A DNA stretch of 64,000 nt, from positions 353,745 to 417,744 of the forward strand of contig NW_019776057.1 in the NCBI RefSeq assembly GCF_001039355.2. Reading direction: 5' to 3'. Shown here piece after piece: positions 1 to 13,129 of this stretch. Origin of the DNA: Lingula anatina. Taxonomy: Eukaryota > Brachiopoda > Lingulata > Lingulida > Lingulidae. Every line of letters begins with the position of its first letter. The first letter of the stretch is position 1. Position numbers and translations under genes: made by a program. The notes beneath the pieces were generated by a model. That model worked only from the letters and a program-made list of their open reading frames with translations. It did no database searches and had not been told where the DNA came from.

Positions 1-163
1 GAAAGATGGACGTTTTGGCAGATGCCCCTAACAATCTGACGATATCAAAGGTTTCCATTTGCTGTATTTTAATCAATTCGACCAAACTGACATTTCCATG
101 AAATTAATTAATTAATCTTGGTTGAATTGTTTGGCATATTACCATAATATTGGCAAACTTTAC

Positions 164-659
164 CTTTGCCCAGTCAGACACATGCCACATAGGACTACAC
201 AGGGCCTGGTTCTGACATGGCCGAGAACTATCTGGCTTCCTTGCAGCATCACAGAGGTCTTCATCCTGGTGCTTGCCTGTCTTATCTACACACATCACCT
301 CTCTGGACTGCATGCCCATACCACAGTCCCCTTCACACTGGAATATTACAGGCACAATTCTCCTCACCATTTACTTAATAATTAAAATCAGAGTTTGTTG
401 TCTTTGTAGAATTTGCCTTGATTTTGCATACACAACACCACCTTAGTTCTAAAATTTCTCTAAAATGGGAAAGTTGTTAAATGCGAGATATGAGGCCTGG
501 TAAACATGATTTTATGAGCTATCAGGTATTACATTGCAAGCTCTGTACTTTCCAAGGGAATACATGATTGTTGGCAAGGTTCATTACCAAATACAATATA
601 AATGTTACATTGTATTTTCTAATATTTTTAGGACAGATTATTTCCTTAAGATGTTTCTA

Positions 660-723
<64 letters not shown>

Positions 724-1952
724 CTGAGACCACTCAGACACTGCCCACTCTACTCCCTCACAAGGCACTTGATAACATGCCTCTGTCGTGTTCGGACGTG
801 CAGACTCGTTGCACATGTTGTCGGGAAGCATGCTGCTGACTGCACCAGGGATGGCATGCTGTGCCACACATACCACCTGTCTTGTCTTCTGGCCCTCACC
901 ACACACTGTGTTACACTAATATAGAAGCAGAATTGAGAAAATCTACTTCAGATTTATTAAAATAACTTAACATTATTATTTTGTATTGCAGAGCATCTCT
1001 TATGTACTTTATACAATCTGGTTTTACTACCAAAATGTTACAGTAACACATTATTTTTTTCTAGTAACAAAATATAATCCTTACTATTTCTTTACAAAAA
1101 ACAACAAAGTTTATCAAACTTTTGTTGGCTAACAATGTAGAAAATGATATAGAAATCACAATCTTGCCTAAAAACCACATGAAGGAATTACCCACCAAAG
1201 ACCACTCGCCAATCTGCCATGTTGGACAAGGGATATCAGTATTGCACTGCCTTTGATAGGAGGGTCTTCGTCCCACTGACTCATAGCACCTTTTGTCATC
1301 TAGCACCACGGGGAGATTATCCCCATCTTCATCCACCATCTGACAAAATACATTACGGAACTGGTATCCCCCATCACATGTCTGAGTACAGGGATTCCAT
1401 TGACCTACATGCCACCTGAAGGAATATGATCAGTGTAAATTATGCTAAAATCTCACGATTGGAAAATGGTAAAAAAAGGAAGGTACTCAAACTTATGGAA
1501 AACATGTGAAACGAACAGCCGTATCCATTAGAAACATGAAAAGACCATACTGTGATAGCAACAGATTTGACTTCTGAAGTTCAAAAAATGGAATATGATG
1601 AGACTGCACTTGTAGTTATAATACAGATTTTCTTGTGTTATGATGATCTTACCTTGAAGGACATCATAAATGTTACATATTATCTTGGTGTCCAGTAGAT
1701 ATCAACGTGCAGAAAGTAAAATGACTAAAATGTGTTAGTTGTGACATCAAAGATTGTGTTAGTTGTGACCATTGAAATTGTGTAAGTTGTGGTATTAAAT
1801 ACTGTGTTGGTTGTGATGGTTATACCTTGATGGACATCGTTGTGTATTACATGTTCTGTTCACCACTGGCTGCTCTATGAAGGAACACAAGTAGGGTGGG
1901 ACCAGTTCTCGACTAGTAATCTTATGGCAAGTTGCATTCCGTAATTGATATC
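164..1952 (-). CDS. PPN: Papilin TSR2-TSR6 array (four exons)
   Basis: Exon 1952-1826 finishes TSR2 (YQLRNATC to CNTQRCPS). Exon 1415-1196 is TSR3 ([16 protein letters not shown]) and opens TSR4 (WQIGEWSL). Exon 915-724 continues TSR4 with CNTVCGEG and opens TSR5 (WAVSEWSQ). Exon 337-164 continues TSR5 with CEGDCGMG and ends MWHVSDWAK, the first strand of TSR6. The later exons break just before the first cysteine of the repeat, a regular pattern consistent with tandem exon duplication. Confidence 0.9.
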
Positions 1953-4900
1953 CTGCAAAGCAATACTAAATTGAATTAAAAAGGAAAAAACAAATAATTA
2001 CAAAACACAAAACTCAACAGTATTCAGTTGCAGCATGTCTTGGACATAAATAATGTTTGGAAATAAGGACTTTATAAATCATGATTCTGGACATAAAGTA
2101 GTCAGTATCAACATAAAAAACCACAAACAGACCATACCTGTGTCACATTTCTTTGAACATTCTCCCCACTCTCCAGTTCCCCAGGTGTATTCCCCGGTGA
2201 CTCCTGTACTCTTGGCTCCCATTGGAACTGAGTACTCATATTTGATGCTGGCCTTATAACCTTGGTACAATAACTAAATCAAAGTACAGTAAAGGATTTT
2301 TTATAAATGAATTTTTATGAAAAATGGCTAATAATTAGCCAATAAAAGTTTGAATTTAATATCCTTGAATACCCCTTTAGATTCTGTGGTGGCTTTCAAG
2401 CAAAAGATGGTTGTAACTGAACTTATAAAGAGTTTTAAAAACTTGCAATAATGAAGCTTTATTTAAAAAAAAAATCAACAGAGTATATATGCTCAAACTT
2501 ACCACAATATAAACTGGTTCAGTTGTAGGTCCCAGTGCAGACAAAGATTCTGGAGCCTGGAAGTAGTGTGGTTGTCTTTTATAACTGAACACAGTGCCAG
2601 CAACCTGGAGGTCCTTGGGGAAGTCTATCCTGTGCCCAGCATTTAAATAATAGGAGCCTGATTTGTTTCTCAGGGCTGGAAAAGTTGAAAAAGTTAATCT
2701 TACAAATCATGCATAAAGATGCTTTGATGACATACAAATAATTCGATTACAAACAATGACAAATTTCATTAAATTCTGAGGAAATTTGCTTCTTCTCTTC
2801 TACTTGCCAAATAAAAAATGCTGTAATAAATAAAGATAAGTATTTGAAAATTTAATCATATCTCACATAAACAATAAACAAAGTGCATTGAGAAACATTG
2901 GCAAAAATGCATAACTAGAACTTAATAGAAACTAATTAAACAAAACTCACAGAGGTAGTTTCCAGTAGGTTCTGTCTCTTCTATCAGCACATTGGTTGAC
3001 CCAGCAGGTAGGTAGAGGAAATCATTATAACCTAAAATATGAGACATTTCATTAAGAATACAAGTAAAAGTATCATGATTAAAAAACCTTGATGTAATTG
3101 GCATCATTCACTTTTAAATAGCAATACTTCAAAGCAGCCACCATAGCATATTTTTACACTCTAATGGTTTTATACCTTTTATTAATCATACACATGGAAA
3201 AATCACAAGCTTGTATTTTAATTCCAACCCTAAAAGTGGTAGTAGTGATGTGTGTTTGGAGAGTGGTTAACTTTTATCAATGTCTTCATTCTCTCTCTCT
3301 CTCTCTTTTCAAAGCCATACCAATCCTGATGTTCTCTGTGTGGTAGACTCCCTGGACAGTCTTACAGGTGCTTCCATCTCCTCCACACTCCCTGCATTTG
3401 TCTTCACTGATACCAGACTCCAGCATCAAATCACAGCCAACACTCTGAGAATAGATACACATATAAAGATTTATATATATATAATACTGCTTTTTTTCTG
3501 CCTAATAACAGTATTTCATATATCATATTAGAAAACAATGTTCTCATATATAAAAGCTATATAATTACTGGTTTTTATTGCATTTACATAAATTAAAAAA
3601 ATTTAATTAAATTATTTAAAAATTTGAAAAATTTTGATTGTTTAAATTAAAAAAACCATCATGACTACTTTACATGTACTGTCCATATTATTATATACCA
3701 TATATGAATTTTATGCATAAAGTCACGTACCACATTCAACAGTTACCCAAACACAATACCACATTCAACACACTGTCACACCTAACACAATACCTTGCAG
3801 ACTCCATCTACACAAACATCCCTTGTGTTGGGTCCGCACTGTGTACCATCTTCTACTTTAGGACGGTGTCGCACATAAAAATTAGCACCCTTAGCAATGC
3901 AATTAAGTTCACACTTGTTAGGAGCTGTATGGAAGAAATAAGGCAAGAAAACATTTCTTTAATCATACAAATCATAAACACAAATAAAATCTTGACATAC
4001 AACATGTTCATCTTTATGGGGTTCTACAAAATTCAATACTTCTAACTGGAAAAATAAATCAAGGTAGTACTGATTATAAATATTTCCTGTGAACCAAATA
4101 TGCTTAAACTTTATCTTTTTCCTGATTAAGAACTTCAGGAATTTCCTCTTTTGAGAATGATTTACACACTTTTGTACGTTGCATTCCAAAAAGGCTAATT
4201 CTTCTGAAGTTACTTACTTGAAACATTTCCTTTCAGGAATAAAAACTGTTTATGGCATCACAATTTTATAATAGGGGAAGACATGGTGCAAATTAAATAT
4301 ATAACATCAGTTATGTTATTACCACTGAAAATATTAACCATGTGGAATAAAATACAAGGGTACACTTCATCAACAAAAGACCATTTTTGCAATAGTCATA
4401 GAAATCCAGTACAATGGCAAAATGAAAAAAAAAAATTAACATTTTTTCAAACTAGTTTAGGTAAAACCACACAGGCAAGAAAGATTGACCCCAAATTTGT
4501 CCCAAGGAGACCCAAAACTGGACAAAATATCGGTTCTCAAAACATGCACATTCCATCCACATTTGAACTGACAGCTCAGAGAGACTTGAGTGTGTTTCAG
4601 ATAAACCAAACCCACTGCGGGTGCAGTACACACTTCATAGATGTCTCAATAAAACAAAACTCTCAACTCTAAACTGTCAAAATAAAATAAGATTGTTCCC
4701 AAGCTGCCAAAGTAAGTTTTATTTCAAACTGCAGATTGAGAAGAAAATAGCTGTCACAATAAACTGTAAAGAGGAAATTGTTTGTGATTGCACATTAGAC
4801 TGGAAAGTTTCTAAAAACAGTTCTCTGGCATCAAATTAAAAATGTCTCTTCTTTTAAAGATGCATACAAAGTCAATTTTTTGTCAAAAAACCAACCAAAT

Positions 4901-7900
4901 GCCAGCATATAGATTCAAGTAGTATAACTAAGAGAATTACCAAAAGGCATTGTTTAATTTTACCCGAAAATGATGTTTGAACAGATTTTTCTGCTGGCAT
5001 TCTAAGCTGTATGTCAATGGGGCAGGAAAGTAGGTCACGAATGTAGGTTAAATTTACAACCATAAATTTAAAGAAAGGAGCAGTCTGAAGGTCTTTTATG
5101 GCTGATCGAGTGATCTATTCAGTTTATCCCTTGGCATGTCGAATTTATTTGAGTCATATAAGAATCTAGTAGAAGTGGTTTACATGTGTTACTGGGAATC
5201 CACTCTCCACCAATGCTCGGTTCGTATGTACCTTTAAATAAAGAGACACAAAAAGGGAAAAAATCAACAACCAGCAAATGATTTTCTTATAATATAAATA
5301 TTAACTTTTTTTGCAATTAAAGCAAAATCTGAAGGGTTTGCTTACCACCATAATAAGGCTCCCATTGATAGTATTTCCCCTCAAAAGGAACATTATCATA
5401 AACCTCACACTGCTCTAGTCTGTAATCCCGCGAGGATTCCGGGCAGTCCTGAAATGGCAGGTTAAACTGTAATAAATTAAGCCAATGCACTTGTTCTTCT
5501 GATATTCAAAATCAAAACATAATATATCACCAAATGTCCTGAAATACCCTGAATAATTGGTATTTTGAAATAAATCAAAGGAATTTAGCAAAATGTGTTT
5601 TATCAGACCTCACATATAGAGCTTAAAAAGGATGTCCTGAAACATTCAGGTCAAAATTGTGATATATTAGCGTGTTTTTTTCAGTTCATGATTTTTCAAC
5701 TTAATAATGTTAATTTTGGGGCAAGACAGTATACATTCTCTTGCATATTAAAGTCATTTGGTATAAAATTAATCACATTAAGTCAAAGAAGAACAATCTG
5801 AGATATGAATTTTAAATGATACATCATATGGGGATTTGAAAAGGCTTTACCAGGTAATGAAATAAGATAATATGTGCCTTGTATAATATAATTCCACTTG
5901 TGTGTGTGTTTTTTCCATATTTATAGTAACACAACAATTATTTTCGAAGAGAGTAGTGAGCCACATCTAACACAATCAATTTCAGTTTACTCAATTTATA
6001 ACAGAGAGGAAAATGAAAAAGAGAATTTCAGAGATGGGGGGGGGGGGGCGGGAAGTTGCATCTACTTTATATACTATTACAGTCTAAGACCGCATTCACA
6101 TCGAGTTGAGCCATGGATCTACAAAGTCAGGATCTAAATATGGCGGACGTACATGAAAGGAAAACCGCGTAATCTTTTAATAGTCTCCCCACCTCTCACA
6201 CGCCTCCCCATGTGTCGTCCCAACGGAGCCGAGATTTAATTACTGTACCCCCGCAGAGAACGCATGGGGAGGCGTGTGAGAGGCAAAGAGACTATTAAAA
6301 GATTATGCGGTTTTCCTTTCATGTACGTCCGCCATATTTAGATCCTGACTTTGTAGATCCATGGCTCAACTCGATGTGAATGCGGTCTAAGAGAGAGAGA
6401 GCCATGCCCAGTCATTGTTATGGACACTGAGGCAGGGGTGCAATAAGCTTTTTATTTTCCATCAAAAGTTCTATTTACACTACACATTATGAATATGAAA
6501 GTTCTTTGAAGTTAGTTGCCACAAGGTTCAAAAGTTCTCCCGACTCCACCTTCTGCCCCCTCCAATTTGTTTGAAAATGTATTGGACCTCATCACACCCA
6601 CCTCCACTTTGTAACTCTTTTCAAATGTCAATTCCAATTTAACTTTTATATTAACACTGTCAATCATATTTGGTAGCTCATGAAGTAAAAATGGAATGGC
6701 CTCACAACTGTTCTGGTACTGTAAATTCCGAGAATGCTTTCAGTTAACATTTTAAACACAAGTTAAACAAGTTAATTTATAGATAATTTTCCACATCACA
6801 CTGATGCACGTCTTCAGCTCTTGTAAGAGGTTGTTGAAAAAATATCTTGATCAAACCCTGTTTTGACAATTCCATGGACCAGTCTACTTTGTCCAAATGT
6901 AAAGAAAACCAAATTCTAGGAATATTTATTATCATAGCAAATATTTTTCTTCATGTCTATTTCATTACCCTGTCTTCTTCTCTTCCTCTTATACTACTTC
7001 TGTACTTCAGACTGCGGCAAAATATTTGAAACACCAAATGGCCAGACACAATAGATATCTTTATTATGAACCCATTAAACAAAGTGATTGTTTCCTTTAG
7101 TCAGAACCCTCATCCTTGACATCTGTGACCAGTTATGCAAACAATTTCCACTCAGTAGAGTCAAAGATGAAAGAGACTGGAACAAAATAAAAGCGAACCA
7201 GAAATAGCATATAAACTTGATCCTAAGAACCAGGGATAGTTTTTCAAATGTTAAAGAAATTTGTAAATCAGGACCTATGCAGAACCAAGTTTATCCCCAG
7301 ACTAACTGATCGGTGGATCAAATATGGCTTGCACTTGACAATGGATTCCCTGCCTCCCACACACGCACTCCCTGCAGGAGCAGAGCAATTAAATCTGAGC
7401 ATGGTTTCATGTGGGTCGCGCCATATTTGTTCTGCTGCTTAGTTATTCTACAGATCAACTTGGTTCTGAACAGGCCCTTAAACAGTAAAATACTTGCTAA
7501 TGCTAACAGAGACCAGTGGGTGCTTTAATTGAAATTTCAGACACTGTATATGGACCCTTTCAAATAGTCACCACTCTCATGAAAAAACTTTGAAAGTATG
7601 CAGATTGCATAACCTTATGCCACATTCAAAATGTTCACATATTAAGATATCATAAATATTTTGAGTATCACTTACCTTCGTGTTTATTTTGCATGCAATT
7701 GTAAAGAATTAATATTTATGTGAGTTGTATTGTGGGATATCAAACTTAAATTGGTAATAAATTTTATATCTCCATTTACAGTCAGTTTACAATTCTTCTT
7801 AGAACCACATCACCATAGACAATTTATGAGATGTACCCTTCACATGATTACAACTGCCCAAATTTTACCTTTAACTGCTGGTATTTTGCTCATGGTGAGC

Positions 7901-10900
7901 AATTTGAAATACTTAAATAAAATCCATTATGCTTCTATTTAAAACACATTGCATCTGATAAAATTTAACATGCAATAAAACAGTAACTTGAATTATTCAT
8001 TTCAGATCTACATGGGTGGGCTGTGGCATAGTTCAATAACTACTGTCCACTCTTTGAACTTTAGAAGTTGAATGTCCCTAGTTGAAGGTGTAATACTACT
8101 CCATGAATGGGGGTAAAAAACACCCTATGGGGGGATTAAGATTTCAGTGGATTATTAACTCTGTGACCCACCACTATGTTCAACAAAGAGAGCAAATGTG
8201 TGGGATGAAAAACATGGTGGCTACTTTACAAAACACTCTGGAAATTACCATTTGTACTTTTCAACCCAGTCATTTTAGCTGTTTTCATTTTCTTATGCTA
8301 AGGGCTGATATGTCAACAAACAGAAAGCTTCTTTCACTGAATATTTTAGACATTTTTCTAATTACAAAGAGGCCATTAGTTCAGTAAGCACCATGTTTAT
8401 AAAATACCAATTTCTCTAATTTAGACGGCCTCTAAAAACAAACCCAACTGTTTTCAAATAAAATGTTTACTAAACTTTAAAAGAATCCTTAAAGAATAGT
8501 TATGACTATTCGAACTTTTACCAAGTCCTTTTATGCAATGATCAGTCATACACGACACAAAATGGTGAAAAAGAAAAAACTATCACTGTTGGTATTAAGA
8601 ACATCCCATGAAACACACCAGCACATAAAAACACATTCTGAGAGCTATGCCATATGTTACTGATATGCCTGTGCACTGTGCTTTTTCATTTAATGACGGA
8701 CCAATATAACTGTTTGATATCGAATATAACTGTTTGAAATGAAAGCCATTTTTGATGACAAACCATATGGCTATCAATTATCACTCTCTCTTTCTTCGTC
8801 ACTCACTCACACACACACACACACACACACTGAATGGGGCTACCAACCATATAACCAAATCTAAATTGTTTAAAATGGCACTTAACTGAAATGCCCTGTA
8901 CAAAAGTGATAAAACTGATTCACCTTTCATTAAAACTAACAATGAAGTCAAATGCCCTTGACCAACTATTTAATCTTTATAATGGGCAGATTTCAAGTAC
9001 TCATTTTAGGACCACACAGCTTGCTCAAGTGTTTCAAGATTACTTAATCTGCAGGACACCTTAATAGAAGGAGAAAATACAACAGAAGGCTTTTAATGCT
9101 ACAGTAATGCAACCTCTCAAGCTGAGGATTTACACAATTTGCAGACTAAAATTTTTCACCTGTAAAAAGTCCCACGTATAATGCCCAAAAAAAGCTCAGC
9201 TTATAAAACTAATGATATAAATACTTAAATTTTGATATATATTTTTTCCTCTTCTCTTCTAATTATATGTTCTTCATAGTTATTTGTCTTCCATTAACCA
9301 CATACTTTTTTCTCTGCAGATACTTTATTTCTAACTTGTCTCACACAACAGGCCACCTGCCAGTGCCAGGGCAATCACCCACAACTTTCAAATGCCACAT
9401 TAGGGAGAAATACCACTTAGACATTGACATGTATCCTCATCAGTACCATGCTGATAAGCCTCCTGAAACTATGATACAGTCTTAAAGACTTCCATTCTGC
9501 CAAATGTCACCCAAAACTGACAATTTCCTAACACGTCCCTGAAATGTTTGAAATGACCCCTGACCCAGAAGTGTCGCCCACAACTGTGACATGCTACTTA
9601 GACCTTCCATTCTGCAGTCCTATGTCCCCAAAACTGACAAAATTTCTCAAGATGTTGCTAGAATATTTCATGAGGGCCTTGACCCCTACCTACCACTGAC
9701 AATGGTGACACACCTTTTCCTAAAATCAAACAAACAAACAAACACATCCCAATAGCCACAACAGTTTAGATTTTGACATGTGCCCCCAGACAGAATTTGA
9801 TTTTTTAAATGCAGCCTGATCTGTCAATGCCAATCTAGTCACCCAGAACTGCAGCAGACAATGTACCATGTGCAGTCGGCTAGCTCCTACCCCGTGTAAC
9901 GTAACACCTGCAGGAGACCTTAGCTGAGATCCACATGTGTTTCACTCGACAGGTGTTTGTCATCAAACTTATTTAAATGTAATCATGTAATTATACATTT
10001 CAGTAGACGTTTATATATCATTGTGCTGTTAAAGGGGTTTTGTTTTTATCAATAATTTTTCTGGGGGCTGCATGACTATTATCATGGTAAGAAAAAAATC
10101 ATTTTAAAATTGGTGGGCTAACAGCGTCTTAAATTGCCTTCACACATCACTTGTTCAACTAAAGAATTACAAATTTCCATTAAAAGTATCAGCATAAGAT
10201 GGTATCTTAAAATAAATCAGAGAAACTTAATAGTGTGAAAGATGGAGCAGCATGTAAGATTCAAGAAAAAAAGCATAGCAAGGCTGATATCAAAACTGTC
10301 AACATCAACTCTGATAAGTGTAATATTGAAAAAAAATATATACATATGATTCAAGTCTTTGTATAGAAAAAATGTATACTGAATAGAGTGAAAAAAGTAT
10401 CAGGAACGCACCAGAGATATCCTGGGGAAATTAATGCAATTTAACATTCTCTGGTGACTTTATCAGTCAAATAAACATGATAAATGACAGGAGTCATGAC
10501 ACATATATATATACAAAAAATCAGCATGAAATGAACCAGCATAGTATTTGATATCAATTTAAGATAATAAAAAATATTTTGTTTCCTATCAGTGGTTAAA
10601 CATTCAATCCCTGACCTGGGAATAACTTCGGTTGTCTGGTGACATGTTAGAAGTCAAGTTTCCAGACCACATGAATCCATCGAACCTGCACAATCCATCT
10701 TTGCATTGCCATTAGCCAATTAGAGAAAACCAGTCAACAGTCAAATAGCACACAACTTACCTCAGTCACAATGGCAGTGATCACAACAAGTGAGAGATCC
10801 AACTGACTGTTTGTGGTAAGCTAATCTTAATCAATTTACCCCCTTTGATGAGTGGTACCTTCATAGGTCGATCAAACTTAAATGAAAACCTGACTTTACC

Positions 10901-13058
10901 TCAGAAGCGGTTTCAGATAACAACCTTTCTGAACTTAATAGACACCTGTCCCAAAGTTATAAAAACTGAAAGAAAAAATACTATGCCTTCTCGTTGCACT
11001 GGTTGGGACTTCATGCAAGACATGTAAGTACACAGTTTGCAATGAGAAACTGCCCAATTATTATCTTTTACCTCTTACCTGTATATTACAAGCCATGTAT
11101 ATTTTATTTGGACCAACACAGTCACTGTTGTCATCTTCCCTGTAACATTAAGAAAAACAGCATAAAGCGTGTTTTCAATGGACATTTTTCTATACAGATG
11201 TGACCCATTTAATATCATCTGGAAGCTGGCAGTTGGCATGTTTGTTTTAACTTTTCTAACCTGTTTCTCGAACAGAAACACTGTTACAACTCACATATTA
11301 ATATAAGTCAGACACAGCAAAAAGTAAAAGCAAAAATCATACAGGCATGGACGTTTAAAATGTACAACAAAATCCCTGTGGAGTTATTCAATTAATCTAT
11401 CTATCAATCAATCAACCAACCAATCTTTCTGGCTTAGTCAGATGGTCATCAATCCAGGCATGATCAATAATTGTTCGGTCAATTAATCAATCACTTAGCC
11501 TACCATGTCAATCAGTTAGTCATTATCAGTTGATCGATCAGAAATAAAACAACAAAATCAATCAAATAAGCAAATGTTCAAACATTAAACAAAACAATTA
11601 AAAAATCTAAATAATACCTTTAAAAAAACTTTCTCATAAGTTTTGACTCACCCTGTATGTAAACAAACTCTTTCCTGGAATGCCACTCCAAGTCCACAAC
11701 TTCTGGAGCACTCACTACTTTCCTCCCAAGGTCCCCAGGTAGCTCTGGCCTCTATACCTCCAGGGAACTGGAATCAAATCAATATATTCAACTTAAAATA
11801 TGCACCTTACATGTGTTAAAATTTTTTGGTATAAGAAGGTTGCAGCATATTTTGAAATGGTAACTGCATAGCTTAATGAATAAGCATAAAAAATATACAA
11901 CCAAAATTTCTGATAAGGTGTAACTTAAAGTTTTTTTCCCAGAATCATAATATCTTACAATTATTTGTTTCTCCATAATTTTTTCTCTCCATTTTCTTAT
12001 CCCCCCTTCCTTTTCCATATCCCTTATCCCCATCCCCTTAACCCCTTCCTGATAACTGCTTTAATATAAGATGCCAAATACATTTGCCAACTTGGAATTT
12101 AACCAAAGTATAAGAGGGCATGGATTCAGTGAATAAATTTTGATTCAAAATCTCAAATATTGCCAGCCAATAATCCACGATAATATCAATGAGACAAAAT
12201 AATTGGTATTTCCTCTCATATATCTGATAAGACCTATGCAAAAAGTTGTGACAACTATTTAATTTACATCAGATTTGATTGACAGACAGAGGTCAATAGG
12301 TCTCTTAACATGAAAGCCCAAGTGAAATTAAAATTCTTGTTTTCGCAGTGGGCCCTTAACCAAAATCAAAGGCTGCTCTTGAGAAATCAAAGCCTGTTTC
12401 AGTTAAGGGTCTGTTGATTTGGACAATGGATCTTATTAATACTGGCAATATTGGGGGCGGTGCAGACAATGTCTACATTGAAGGAGTCAGGAAACTCTCC
12501 CAGCAGATCTTGATCTGTTCATCTGTATGTTTTCTCTAACAGCGGTCACATTATTGTAATGGACAACAAATCCAGAGTCATGTTTCATCACACATCCCTG
12601 CATAAACCTATTCCACTGGCCAAGGGGAGACCAAGGAAAGCTCTTATTAGCCTAATAAGAGTTACGCGGATTACTGACCTGTATACTCAGTGCAAAATAA
12701 GATTAAGTTATACATATATTTTTTATTAAAAAGTTTTTTTAATAGGCACTAATTCAATTGACATATTTCATTAAAAAGATTACATTTCTCACAAAAGGGT
12801 AAGATTCCTCAAAAATTAATACAACATTTTGTTCATTAAATTAATTTTTAAAAAGTGTATTTATCAGTAATACATTCTTCATAATATCTTGATAATTATG
12901 AAACAAACATTTTCAATTTAATAATTTTAACTTTATTTGCTTTGTTTTTTATAGCATGTTGGCAGCTTCATAAACTAATAAATGCCCCGCAATGACGATA
13001 GGTACAGGAAACATTAAGATGAGATTTGTGACCTTACTTAGGCTAAGAAACCAATTCT

Positions 13059-13129
<71 letters not shown>

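Noticed and set aside
646-723. Poly-isoleucine tail of a reading frame
   Set aside because: It is intronic ATT microsatellite read through from the papilin exon.
10625-10700. Possible papilin exon with PDNRSYSQ and matching phases (phase 2 in, phase 0 out)
   Set aside because: It has no cysteines and a weak GTCAGG donor. The exon at 11139-11079 fits the same phases and supplies the expected CVGP and ACNIQ motifs.
10763-10830. Hydrophobic stretch [15 protein letters not shown] before a GTAAGT donor, minus strand, resembling a signal peptide
   Set aside because: No ATG in frame and a stop just upstream; the exon at 18553-18479 provides a proper signal peptide with the right phase.
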